Shown: in pieces, positions 16,881 through 25,005 of the stretch | Position numbering within the stretch: position 1 is the first letter of the stretch | How the letters are laid out: each line of letters starts with the position of its first letter | Assembly: GCA_023384415.1 (NCBI GenBank) | Contig: JAHDWJ010000001.1 | Coordinates: forward strand, 208,799 to 272,798 | DNA from: Anaerolineae bacterium | GTDB lineage: Bacteria; Chloroflexota; Anaerolineae; Promineifilales; Promineifilaceae | Reading direction: 5' to 3' | Length of the DNA: 64,000 nucleotides | Translations under genes and position numbers: made by a program | The notes under the pieces: generated by a model | Told to the model about the DNA's origin: nothing | What the model saw: only the letters and a program-made list of their open reading frames with translations | Databases searched by the model: none

Positions 16881-17516
16881 TTGCCAGAATTAATTCCCCT
16901 AACGGGTTATTACTACCCCAACAAAATGGGGTATATTTTGCTTCTTGCCCTGGAAGAAGAATTGGGGCGTGATAATCTAAACACTATTTTGCAGGACAGC
17001 CAGCTAACTCAATATCTAAGCCAATTACCGGCCAAAAATTACGAGCGACAGTTTGACTTTGCCCATATTGCTAACCTGCTTCACAGTCTGGAAACCCACT
17101 ATGGGCCACGGGGCAGCCGTACTCTGTCCTTAAGGACAGGTCAAACCATGTTTGAACAGGGGTTAAAAAATTTTGGCGACCTGGCCGGTGTTACTGACCC
17201 AGCCTTCATCGTCCTCCCTCTCAGCACCAAACTTAAAGTTGGGCTGCCCGCCATCGCCCGGATTTTCACCCAACTCAGTGATCAAATAACCCATGTCGTC
17301 GAACAGCCTGATCATTACCTTTACTACATTGATCGCTGCCCTATTTGTTGGGGGCGGCGGGCTGAGCAGCCCATTTGCCACCTATCTACCAGCATTCTAC
17401 AAAGTGCCTTGCGCTGGGTTAGTGGCGGGTTACAATTTCGCGTCGAAGAAATTAACTGTATTGCAATGGGGGATCCGTCCTGCGTTTTTAAGGTAGACAA
17501 AGAGCCGGTCAAATAA
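16881..17516 (+). CDS. V4R-domain small-molecule-binding protein
   Basis: A protein of about 211 residues with a C-terminal V4R (4-vinyl reductase) domain: DRCPICWGRRAEQPICHL, then GLQFRVEEINCIAMGDPSCVFKVDK. The E-x-C-x-A-x-GD-x-x-C-x-F ending is the family hallmark and its cysteines could hold a metal. The domain is known as a sensor of small hydrophobic or tetrapyrrole-like ligands and is often fused or linked to signalling proteins. The next gene is a response regulator, which fits a signalling role. The start is uncertain: GGAG at 16871-16874 favours TTG at 16881 (or GTG at 16878). Confidence 0.75.
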   Translation: MPELIPLTGYYYPNKMGYILLLALEEELGRDNLNTILQDSQLTQYLSQLPAKNYERQFDFAHIANLLHSLETHYGPRGSRTLSLRTGQTMFEQGLKNFGDLAGVTDPAFIVLPLSTKLKVGLPAIARIFTQLSDQITHVVEQPDHYLYYIDRCPICWGRRAEQPICHLSTSILQSALRWVSGGLQFRVEEINCIAMGDPSCVFKVDKEPVK

Positions 17517-17711
17517 CTGGCACTGTTCAGCAAAAGGCAGACTTTTCACGCCAGGGCCCACTCTTCAGGGCCAGGGGTTCATCCACCTGAGTTGAACATT
17601 TAATAGAGCAGATATCTTCGCAAAAATGGGATAATATCTTATACATCCACCTGGGTGCTCACAAAAATAGCCCATCCTTTTGGCAAAGATACATAGTTAG
17701 GGAAGTGTACT

Positions 17712-18563
17712 GTGGCTGAAGTAAACAAAATCCTAGTTGTAGAAGATGATGTAGATCTGGCGGAAATGCTAAGCGCCTATTTTCGCTCTCAGGGGTATCA
17801 TGTTCGAGTATCCAATTGGGGCGAAGATGCCGTCAAATCGGCTACCCAAGATGTGCCCGATGTGGTGGTCCTGGATGTGCGCCTGCCCGATATCAATGGC
17901 TTTGAAGTATGCCGCCAGTTACGCCAGAATCGGCATACCGAAGCTGTTCCTGTTATTTTCTTGACAGAAAAGCGGGAGCGTGAAGATAAATTGATGGGGC
18001 TGGAACTTGGGGCGGTAGATTACATTACCAAACCGTTTGATGTTCAAGAACTGCGCTTGCGGGTGCGTAATATCATTCGCCGGGCCAGCATGGAAACGAT
18101 GGTCAACCCTGTGACTAATTTGCCTGAAGGGGTGCCAGTTCAAGACAATCTGGAAAAGATGCTGCGTCATCCAGATTGGGGGCTGGTTCTGGCAAAAATT
18201 CAAGGATTAGATCGGTTTCGCAACCAATATGGTTTTGTCGCCGCAGATGATGTGGCCCGTGCGATTAGCCTGATGATTACCAATGCGCTGCAAGAAAGTG
18301 ACAGTGCGGCCAATTTTGTGGGCCATATTGGCCCGGTAGATTTTGTCATTGCTACCAATGCGGAAAGGCAACCCCAGGTTATGAACAGCTGCCGTATCCG
18401 TCTGGAATCTTCAGTGCAATATTTCTATCCTGCCGTTGACCGGGTACGCCTGCATGAAATCCCAGCTAACGAACGGCTGCATGTCAAAGTGTCTGGCCTC
18501 TCTTCCCGTGAAACAAATTTAACTGATTGGGAAGGATTGAAGTTGGCCTTAGCTAAACTTTAA
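17712..18563 (+). CDS. Response regulator with degenerate GGDEF-like output domain
   Basis: The 283-residue protein starts with a receiver domain with all key residues: the acidic pair VVEDDVD, the phospho-acceptor VVLDVRLPD, the Thr in IFLTEK and the Lys in YITKPFD. After a linker (MVNPVTNLPEGVP, similar to the DxLTGLxN lead into GGDEF domains) comes a domain with GGDEF-like secondary structure but the signature is replaced by GHIGPVDFVI. It is therefore not a cyclase; it may bind a ligand or another protein. The start codon is GTG with GGGAAG upstream. A strong terminator follows. The upstream gap contains ATCCACCTG repeated at 17580 and 17645. Confidence 0.85.
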   Translation: MAEVNKILVVEDDVDLAEMLSAYFRSQGYHVRVSNWGEDAVKSATQDVPDVVVLDVRLPDINGFEVCRQLRQNRHTEAVPVIFLTEKREREDKLMGLELGAVDYITKPFDVQELRLRVRNIIRRASMETMVNPVTNLPEGVPVQDNLEKMLRHPDWGLVLAKIQGLDRFRNQYGFVAADDVARAISLMITNALQESDSAANFVGHIGPVDFVIATNAERQPQVMNSCRIRLESSVQYFYPAVDRVRLHEIPANERLHVKVSGLSSRETNLTDWEGLKLALAKL

Positions 18564-18615
18564 CAGTAGTTGATGTGACCGCGGCCGCAGCCTTCGAGCC
18601 GGCAAAGTTCAACTC

Positions 18616-18652
18616 AAGACGCCTTGTTCGCGTAACAAGGCGTCTTTTGTTT
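18616..18652 (+). terminator. Rho-independent terminator after the response regulator
   Basis: A perfect stem AAGACGCCTTGTT / AACAAGGCGTCTT with a short CGCGT loop is followed by TTTTGTTT. Confidence 0.9.
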
Positions 18653-18788
18653 CCTCCAGCCTAATACTCCTTCATTTGCCCCCTTTGTGACCCATAATTC
18701 GCTGATTTGTTCCTCATTGATTCCCTTTGCTTTTCTGCTAAATCCTTGTTACCATCACATTCAGAATGTTTTGAACACAGGAACGGCT

Positions 18789-19325
18789 ATGCACTCTAGT
18801 TTATTGGCAGTCAACGAAAGCACGGTATCTGGGTTGGGGCGGTTAGCCCGGTTTTTTGGTTTCAGTGAAGTCATGGGACGTTTGTATGGCACCTTGTTGA
18901 TGAACCCTGAACCGCTTTCTCTGGACGATCTGGCCGAAACGTTGGAAATCAGCAAAGGGTCTGTGAGTATGAATATGCGCTCATTAGAGCGGTGGGGGAT
19001 GGCCAAAGAAGTATGGGTGCGGGGGGAACGGAAGAAATATTACACCGCCGAGCCAGACTTTTGGCAGGTGATTCGTAATGTGTTAAGCAGTCGTGAGCAA
19101 CGTGAAGTTCAAGTCGCCTTGCATGTGTTACGTGATAGTATTGATAAACTCCGGGCCGCCGAGGTTGAATTAACGCCGGAAGAACGGGCATTGGCTGTCT
19201 TTTATCTGGAGCGGATTGGGGATTTACAAAGCTTTTTCCAGTTTGCCCAACTGGCCCTGGGAACGATTTTAGGCTCAGAAGAGACAATTAATTTTGATAC
19301 GATTACTAAGGTAGAGATAGGATAA
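18789..19325 (+). CDS. GbsR/MarR-family transcriptional regulator
   Basis: This 178-residue DNA-binding protein has a winged helix in its first 100 residues: GLGRLARFFGFSEVMGRLYG, the recognition part LAETLEISKGSVSMNMRSLERWG and the wing WVRGERKKYY. A helical dimerisation region follows. The layout and the SKGSVSMNMR helix are typical of the GbsR group, whose founding member controls choline/glycine betaine genes; the target here is unknown. The ATG at 18789 follows AGGAA. An open frame extends 102 bases upstream but its residues are not family-like. No obvious target operon is adjacent. Confidence 0.82.
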   Translation: MHSSLLAVNESTVSGLGRLARFFGFSEVMGRLYGTLLMNPEPLSLDDLAETLEISKGSVSMNMRSLERWGMAKEVWVRGERKKYYTAEPDFWQVIRNVLSSREQREVQVALHVLRDSIDKLRAAEVELTPEERALAVFYLERIGDLQSFFQFAQLALGTILGSEETINFDTITKVEIG

Positions 19326-19357
19326 ACTGCCTCCGTAAATCAAGTTATACTCATCGT

Positions 19358-19441
19358 GGTCATAAAGTGACATTCCAGTTGGAGAGTGGAGACTGGTTAA
19401 TCTCGAGTCTCCACTCTCACTGAAAATGGCAGTTTATGACC
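19358..19441. repeat. 84-bp near-perfect inverted repeat
   Basis: The outer arms GGTCATAAA / TTTATGACC and the inner arms GAGAGTGGAGACT / AGTCTCCACTCTC make a stem of about 36 positions with a few mismatches around the centre GGTTAATCTCG. It lies in a 265-base gap that also holds the phrases TTCATAATTCATCC and ATCCGCAGGTTACGCAGG. It could be a MITE without a clear target duplication. Confidence 0.55.
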
Positions 19442-19590
19442 GTTGGCAATATAGACTGGGGGAGTTGAATTTCATAATTCATCCCTCAGCCTTCATAATT
19501 ACCAGGAACTGGTTCATATTTATCCGCAGGTTACGCAGGTTTTGGTAGTTGGCAGTGGAATCTGCTTAATCGGCGAAATCTACGGATGGA

Positions 19591-20127
19591 ATGAACATGA
19601 AGATAGCAGTGGGTTCACCGAATCCAGTTAAGGTTGCGGCCGCACGCTCGGTGATTGAGCGGGTATGGCCGGGAGCAACGATTGTCAGTGTTTCTGTACC
19701 CAGTGGGGTGCGGGTAATGCCTCTCAGTGACAGTGAGTGCCTGGAAGGAGCCAAAAACAGAGCTGCCGCCGCGCAACAATTGTCCCAGGCCGACCTAGGC
19801 ATTGGCATTGAGGGCGGTGTCCATGAGGCGGAAGGTGTATGGTGGCTGACGGCCTGGACGGTTATCACAGATGGCCGCGGCCGCGTTGGGATGGGGTGCA
19901 GCGGCCGCATTCCCCTTCCCCAGGCCATTGCTGAACGAGTCCGCACCGGTGAAGATTTAGGCTTCATCATGGATGAGCTGTCTGGAGAAAACAACGTCAA
20001 ACAAAAAGGTGGGGCCATTGGTGCTTTAACCGCCGGTCTGGTGCTGCGCCAGGAAGCATTGACTCTGGGTGTCACCTATGCTTTGGCCCCTTTCATCTCA
20101 CCGGCTTTATATCACGAAACGGTTTAG
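19591..20127 (+). CDS. Inosine/xanthosine triphosphatase (YjjX/DUF84 type)
   Basis: The 178-residue protein matches the family that hydrolyses non-canonical purine nucleoside triphosphates (ITP, XTP) so they do not enter RNA or DNA. Visible motifs are GSPNPVKVAAARSVIERVWP at the N-terminus, SDSECLEGAKNRA, the acidic GIGIEGGVHE and the C-terminal KGGAIGALTAGL. Length is normal. Two ATGs six bases apart (19591 and 19597) are both plausible; MKIAVGSPNP from the second is the commoner family start. The gene stands alone with a 75-base gap to the SRPBCC gene. Confidence 0.88.
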   Translation: MNMKIAVGSPNPVKVAAARSVIERVWPGATIVSVSVPSGVRVMPLSDSECLEGAKNRAAAAQQLSQADLGIGIEGGVHEAEGVWWLTAWTVITDGRGRVGMGCSGRIPLPQAIAERVRTGEDLGFIMDELSGENNVKQKGGAIGALTAGLVLRQEALTLGVTYALAPFISPALYHETV

Positions 20128-20202
20128 GCCGGGTGACAGAGCCATTAACGTCAACTTTCAGCCGTTTGCGCTCACTCTTTCGTCACCCCAAACGAGGTTT
20201 TC

Positions 20203-20808
20203 ATGTCCAATAACGAATACCAGTTTACCACTCAATGGCGGGTTAAAAGCAGTGTCACTGAACTTTCCGAACTTTTAGGCAATGCCCCAGACCTGGTACG
20301 TTGGTGGCCTTCGGTTTATCTGGATGTGCAGCAATTAGAGCCGGGGGATGAGCGGGGCATTGGCCGGGTCATCGCCCTATACACCAAAGGATGGCTCCCC
20401 TACACCTTAAACTGGCAGTTCCGGGTCAGCCAATCCCGCCATCCTTATGGGTATACCATAGAAGCATGGGGAGATTTTGTAGGGCGTGGAGAATGGACAT
20501 TTGCGCCAGATGGGGAATATGTGATAGCGACGTATGATTGGCAAATCCGGGTGGAGAAACCGCTGCTGCGCCTGTTGTCGCCTATCCTTAAGCCGGTTTT
20601 TGCCGCTAATCACCTTTGGGCGATGCGTATGGGGGAGAAAAGTTTACAATTGGAATTGGCCCGTCGCCATGCTGCCAGCCCTCGGGATAGAGCGATGGTG
20701 CCGGCCCCACCCCAACCAATTTCGCCCGTGCCGTTTTATCTGGGCGCGGCCGCATGTTTACTCCTGCTTATCTGGCTATTCCGCCCCCGTAACATAGACA
20801 CAGAATAA
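20203..20808 (+). CDS. SRPBCC-fold protein with C-terminal membrane anchor
   Basis: This 201-residue protein has a polyketide-cyclase/START-like fold in its first 150 residues (FTTQWRVKSSVTELSELLG, DLVRWWPSVYLDVQQLEPGD, GEYVIATYDWQIRVEKPLLR). A proline-rich linker and a single membrane helix (PFYLGAAACLLLLIWLF) at the C-terminus follow. SRPBCC domains bind hydrophobic ligands in a deep pocket. The tail anchor would hold it on the cytoplasmic face of the membrane. No pathway can be assigned. Confidence 0.75.
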   Translation: MSNNEYQFTTQWRVKSSVTELSELLGNAPDLVRWWPSVYLDVQQLEPGDERGIGRVIALYTKGWLPYTLNWQFRVSQSRHPYGYTIEAWGDFVGRGEWTFAPDGEYVIATYDWQIRVEKPLLRLLSPILKPVFAANHLWAMRMGEKSLQLELARRHAASPRDRAMVPAPPQPISPVPFYLGAAACLLLLIWLFRPRNIDTE

Positions 20809-20877
20809 CAAAGGGCAGATGAGTGAAAACGGATGCCCAACTTCTCCATCATCACTCATCCCCGCTTCGTCAATAAT

Positions 20878-21606
20878 TTACTCTGGTTTAGCTTCTACCT
20901 GTTTAGCCCGCTGTAGATTAACTGTTGTCGTAGATTGAGCTAATACCCCAATAACCCCCAACCGTTTATCATTAAAAGGGTACCCTTCAATAATTAGCCG
21001 GTCATCAGGCTGCTTCATGGCCTCGCTGACTCGTTTCCACTGTTTTTGGGCAATGTAAATCAAATAAATCGTGGGATCATCATCCGGCAGTGCCGGCAGC
21101 CCTTTGGGTAAAGCTGGCGGCTCTTTGCCACTCATGGTGATGACAACATATTGATTGCGTTCTAAAATTTTGGCGGGGCGTCCGATCAGGGTTAATTTCA
21201 CAGTTTGGGCCTCTCCTGGGTTCTGTAAACCTTCACGCAGCATTTGACGCCGCTCTTCAACTTTTAGTTTGATGGGGGGAGCAGGTGGACGTGGCCGGCC
21301 CCCTTCTTTTTGCCGCTGCCGGGGATAGGGAAAGATAATCCTACGGGCTTCAGGCGAGACGCGGCCGCGAACCAGATAAAAATAAACCCCACCTGGTGAA
21401 CGCCGCCGCTTCTTATCCGTCGTCAGCATCCCACCCTGGCTTTCAATCTGCTCCGTCTCCGCCAGAAAAGCGTGTGCCGCCGCAACCCCCAACAGTTCAA
21501 TAATCCGCTCGATCTGTACCAGAGCATAAGGATTTTTCTCTTGTAACCGTTCGGCAATTGTCAGAGCCAATTGTTTGATTGTTTCACTATTTGGCACGTC
21601 ACTCAT
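20878..21606 (-). CDS. PHAX RNA-binding-domain protein
   Basis: The 242-residue protein starts with a helical domain (residues about 5-80) reading IAERLQEKNPYALVQIERII, LGVAAAHAFLAETEQIESQG and RRSPGGVYFYLVR. This matches the PHAX RNA-binding domain, first known from a metazoan snRNA export adaptor and also present in some bacteria. The rest is a basic stretch (ARRIIFPYPRQRQKEGGRPR) followed by a beta-rich region (VKLTLIGRPAKILERNQYVV, DDRLIIEGYPFNDKRLGV) that could be an OB-like or nucleic-acid-binding fold. It probably binds structured RNA. The ATG at 21606 has CAGGA upstream. It is divergent from the TPR gene. Confidence 0.72.
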   Translation of the reverse strand: MSDVPNSETIKQLALTIAERLQEKNPYALVQIERIIELLGVAAAHAFLAETEQIESQGGMLTTDKKRRRSPGGVYFYLVRGRVSPEARRIIFPYPRQRQKEGGRPRPPAPPIKLKVEERRQMLREGLQNPGEAQTVKLTLIGRPAKILERNQYVVITMSGKEPPALPKGLPALPDDDPTIYLIYIAQKQWKRVSEAMKQPDDRLIIEGYPFNDKRLGVIGVLAQSTTTVNLQRAKQVEAKPE

Positions 21607-21757
21607 ATCCTGTATTGTCCCCCTTTTACAGCAAATGGCAATATAAATTCTGACCAAAGAGCGAGAACGAAAGACGAAGAATGCTCCATCTACCCTTCGT
21701 CAAAACGGGCCATTATTTTGATCCACGTCCATTTTTTAAACCCAACTAAAGCGGGGT

Positions 21758-21763
21758 ATACTT
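21758..21763 (+). promoter_or_regulatory. Probable -10 box of the TPR gene
   Basis: TATACT preceded by GGGG and an AT-rich tract lies about 57 bases upstream of the chosen GTG start at 21820. No clear -35 box is visible. Confidence 0.4.
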
Positions 21764-21819
21764 ATGGTCATTACCGTCCAAACGTGGCTCAAGGCAGCAG
21801 CAATTTACCGAGGTGTTCT

Positions 21820-22944
21820 GTGGCAAACAACCGTGAGCGTTATGCAGAAGCAGTCCGACGCGGACTGAGTTATAACATCGAAAAAAATTGGTCGGCAGCT
21901 TTGCGTGAGTTCCGCCAGGCGATTCAGATTTTCCCCAATGAGCCGGTCGCTTATACTGGTTTAGGGGAAGCATGTTTTGGTCTCAACCAGATTGATCGCG
22001 CCCTGGAATGTTATAAATTAGCCGCTCGCTACTCTCAGGGAGATATTCGTTACCTCAACAAGGTGGCTGATTTTCAGGAGCGGTTGGGGCAGTTGGGGGA
22101 TGCGGGAAAAACCTATATGGCCATAGGGGAGATCTATCTGCGTCAGCGGGACCTGGATAATGCCGAAAGCCACTGGCTGCGGGCAGTACGCCTGGAATCT
22201 GGCCTTCTGGGGGCACACCAACGGCTGGCGACTGTATACCAGCGGCAGGGTAAAACAAAGCAGGCCGTGCGGGAATATCTAGCCATTGCCCGCATTTTGC
22301 AGGTACGTGGAGATAAAGAAAAAGCGTTGCAGATGTGTTATGCAGCCTTACGGCTGGAGCCAGACAGCCAGGAAGTGCAAACGGCCATTGATCTGGTGAA
22401 ATATGGGGAAGATGCGTTTCGGGAAGAAGAGGAGACGGATATTGATTTGCCCGCCCCACCATCCATAACCCCAGAGTTAGAGCCGGCCGAACCCACCATT
22501 GCCGACACCATCCGCCAGATGGCCGCAGTGTTTGAACAGGAACGACAAAAACAGCCCCCCCCGCCGGCCCCGGTCAACACTGATCCGGTGGATGTTGCCC
22601 TCAAATTGGCGCAGGAACAGTTGGCAGAGGAGTTGTTCCGAGATGAAGAGGATGAGGCGGAATTATATGGTACCAGCGGGACTGGCCTTAGTAAATTGGA
22701 ACGGGACGCGCTGATTGGTCAGGGGATGGATTTGCAGAGCCGCGGCCGCACCCAAGATGCTGTTACCTGTTACGACAAAGCCGTGCAAGGGGGCCTTAAG
22801 CTGCCCGCTGTCCATTTCACCCTGGGGGCGTTATACCTGGAATTGGGCGATTATGAGCAGGTAACATATCACCTGGAGCGTGCCGGTCAGGCCAAAGAGT
22901 ATTGGCAGGCCAGCCGGGAGCTGTTGGGGAGGATTGAGGACTGA
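21820..22944 (+). CDS. Tetratricopeptide repeat protein
   Basis: A protein of about 374 residues made largely of TPR units, e.g. WSAALREFRQAIQIFPNEPV, AYTGLGEACFGLNQIDRALE, AGKTYMAIGEIYLRQRDLDN and AVREYLAIARILQVRGDKEK. An acidic, proline-rich linker (about 205-290, FREEEETDIDLPAPPS, QKQPPPPAPVNTD) separates these from a final pair of TPRs (QGMDLQSRGRTQDAVTCYDK, LGALYLELGDYEQVTYHLER). TPR superhelices bind partner proteins. The GTG at 21820 has AGGTG upstream and lies after a TATACT box; the open frame starting 249 bases earlier is not credible. The partner is unknown; the divergent neighbour is a PHAX protein. Confidence 0.8.
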   Translation: MANNRERYAEAVRRGLSYNIEKNWSAALREFRQAIQIFPNEPVAYTGLGEACFGLNQIDRALECYKLAARYSQGDIRYLNKVADFQERLGQLGDAGKTYMAIGEIYLRQRDLDNAESHWLRAVRLESGLLGAHQRLATVYQRQGKTKQAVREYLAIARILQVRGDKEKALQMCYAALRLEPDSQEVQTAIDLVKYGEDAFREEEETDIDLPAPPSITPELEPAEPTIADTIRQMAAVFEQERQKQPPPPAPVNTDPVDVALKLAQEQLAEELFRDEEDEAELYGTSGTGLSKLERDALIGQGMDLQSRGRTQDAVTCYDKAVQGGLKLPAVHFTLGALYLELGDYEQVTYHLERAGQAKEYWQASRELLGRIED

Positions 22945-23066
22945 GTGACGAGGAGTGAGGGTTTCAGCCATCCGTGTCCTTCCTGTTCGTGTTTTTCGAT
23001 GGTCCTTTTATGAGTGGCTATTCTCAGTTTGCAGCCATCCGTGTTTTTCTATGCCCTTGTGAGGTT

Positions 23067-24998
23067 TCATTTTTCGGCGGGTAGGGTGAGCCAGACAGCG
23101 TAGGGATTACCCGCCACATCCAGGAAGGGAATGTTTTCTACCTCTGGATAGCGATATATTCCCACATTCATCATCAGGGGGCGGGGCCAGGTGAGCGACC
23201 AGGGCAGGGTGAAGTAGGAGATGACCCGATCTCCCGTGCGCCATTGAGTCGGCGCAAACAGGGGGCCATCCTGCTGAGCCACCCGCATCCCATCCGCCGC
23301 CAGAAGATGGTTGAAAAAATGATAATCGGCTGGATCGGGATAATCGCCGGTCTGCCAATGAATGGCCCAAACTGCTGTCTGTTCATCCTGGGAAGTGAGC
23401 GGGGTGTAGCCTTCAATTTGTACCCAGTTGGCGGCCAAAGCGGGCGGGGTCAGTGGCTGCGAAGGGGTAGGCGCGGCCGCAAGCTGTACCAGCAATATCT
23501 CCCCTTCCCCAGGGCGTAACGGCAAGGTGGTAAACGAGGCGGCCGCGTCCTGATAAACCTGCCGTACCGGCACCGCCGCCGTTGGGGATAGCAGCACCAA
23601 AGCCGGCTGGGCCGGGAACAAGGCGTGGGCCTGGCTGTTGATAAACCGGTGAGGATATTCAGCCAGCAGCACGGCAAAAATAGCGGCAAACTCATCAAAT
23701 TCGCTAGATTCCCCCTCTCCCCCAAGCAGCAGCTCCGCCTCACCCTCATCCGGCCACCAGGTACGCACCTGCGCGGCCGCGTCCACATAATACGCCACCG
23801 GTGTCCCCAACCCGCCGGGGGTGTCACGTGCCACCATCACCTGCTGCAACCCAACCCAGCCCCACAACTGCCCCCCTGCTATTACCAGCAAAAGCAGCCA
23901 TCCCCATCCCCGGGTGCGGCGACCCAGATCGGCTAAAGCCACCCCAGCAGCGGCAAAGGGGAGCGGGTAAAACGGCAGCAAATAATGGTGAACGACAGGC
24001 AAAAAGGGCAAGGAAAAGAACAGCACCGGAGCGAGCAGCCAGATCAGCATAAACAAAAGAGGCGGTCGGGCGGGCTGCCCATCGGCCAATGGCCCATTGG
24101 CCCACCCCTGCTTGAGCCATAATCCTACCCCAGCCACAAAACAAAGGGTGATGATCGCCGAAATAACCCCCATCGAGGGAACAATGGCCCGGTAATCAGC
24201 CAGGGCTTCCCCACCAACCAGGGTGTATAGATCGTGCCCGGTGATGAGCCACCAGCCATAGCGACCAGCCATAAGGTCCAACCCGCGACTGCTTTCCCCG
24301 GTGGGACGCAAGAAGCGACTCAGGCTGATTCCGGCCTGGCTGAGATGGATGAGGAAGGGTAGGGCGGTCAGGGCGGCGGCGGCGATCCCCGCAGTTAGCC
24401 ATTTAAGGTTGACGCGGCCGCGAAAGAGCAGCAAAAACAATCCCGTCGCCGGCCCCAGAGCCATCCCGGCGAAATGGGCCTGGGCCGCGATAGCCAGGCA
24501 GAGCAGATGAACGATCAGCCAGCGGGGTTTGCCCTCAACAAAGGTGAGCAGGCCGCTGATACCCCATCCCAGAGTAAAAAAAGGAAGTAGATTTTGCGCC
24601 CAGATTTTGCGGGAATGGAAAATAGCCCAGGGAGAGACAGCCATTAGGAGCGCGGCCGCCAGGGCCGCCTCGGCCCCCCAATAGCGACGCACCAGCCACC
24701 AGCACCCCAACAGGGCAGCCGTATTGAGCAGGCCGGTAAACAGAGTAGCCGCGTAAAGATGTTTCCAGAAGACGAGGGGCAGGGCATACAGCCAGACGCT
24801 CATGGGGGCGTTGGGTACACCGACGGAGCTGCCAATGCCGCGCACCGGGAACTGCTCCCCCTGAGCCATCTCCAGAGAGAGGAGCATTAGCCGGGCTTCA
24901 TCTCCCTTAAACTCGGTGAGCCCAGGCCAGCCCAGGCGCAAAACTCCCCCCAACAGGATGATGAGGGCCAGTAAAATAATCTCAGTACGGCTTGACAT
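23067..24998 (-). CDS. Membrane glycosyltransferase, PMT/ArnT-like (family 39 type)
   Basis: This 643-residue protein has about ten to twelve membrane helices in its first 400 residues and a periplasmic-type C-terminal domain. The first loop holds the acidic FKGDEARLMLLSLEM, matching the catalytic Asp-Glu loop of polyprenyl-phosphate-dependent mannosyl and arabinosyl transferases. SPWAIFHSRKIWAQNLLPFF in the third loop is typical too. Such enzymes move a sugar from a lipid carrier to protein or lipid outside the membrane. It ends just after the start of the FAD/Fe-S oxidoreductase region, which is upstream on the same strand with only seven bases between, so the two may be cotranscribed. Confidence 0.85.
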   Translation of the reverse strand: MSSRTEIILLALIILLGGVLRLGWPGLTEFKGDEARLMLLSLEMAQGEQFPVRGIGSSVGVPNAPMSVWLYALPLVFWKHLYAATLFTGLLNTAALLGCWWLVRRYWGAEAALAAALLMAVSPWAIFHSRKIWAQNLLPFFTLGWGISGLLTFVEGKPRWLIVHLLCLAIAAQAHFAGMALGPATGLFLLLFRGRVNLKWLTAGIAAAALTALPFLIHLSQAGISLSRFLRPTGESSRGLDLMAGRYGWWLITGHDLYTLVGGEALADYRAIVPSMGVISAIITLCFVAGVGLWLKQGWANGPLADGQPARPPLLFMLIWLLAPVLFFSLPFLPVVHHYLLPFYPLPFAAAGVALADLGRRTRGWGWLLLLVIAGGQLWGWVGLQQVMVARDTPGGLGTPVAYYVDAAAQVRTWWPDEGEAELLLGGEGESSEFDEFAAIFAVLLAEYPHRFINSQAHALFPAQPALVLLSPTAAVPVRQVYQDAAASFTTLPLRPGEGEILLVQLAAAPTPSQPLTPPALAANWVQIEGYTPLTSQDEQTAVWAIHWQTGDYPDPADYHFFNHLLAADGMRVAQQDGPLFAPTQWRTGDRVISYFTLPWSLTWPRPLMMNVGIYRYPEVENIPFLDVAGNPYAVWLTLPAEK

Positions 24999-25005
24999 GG
25001 TGTCA

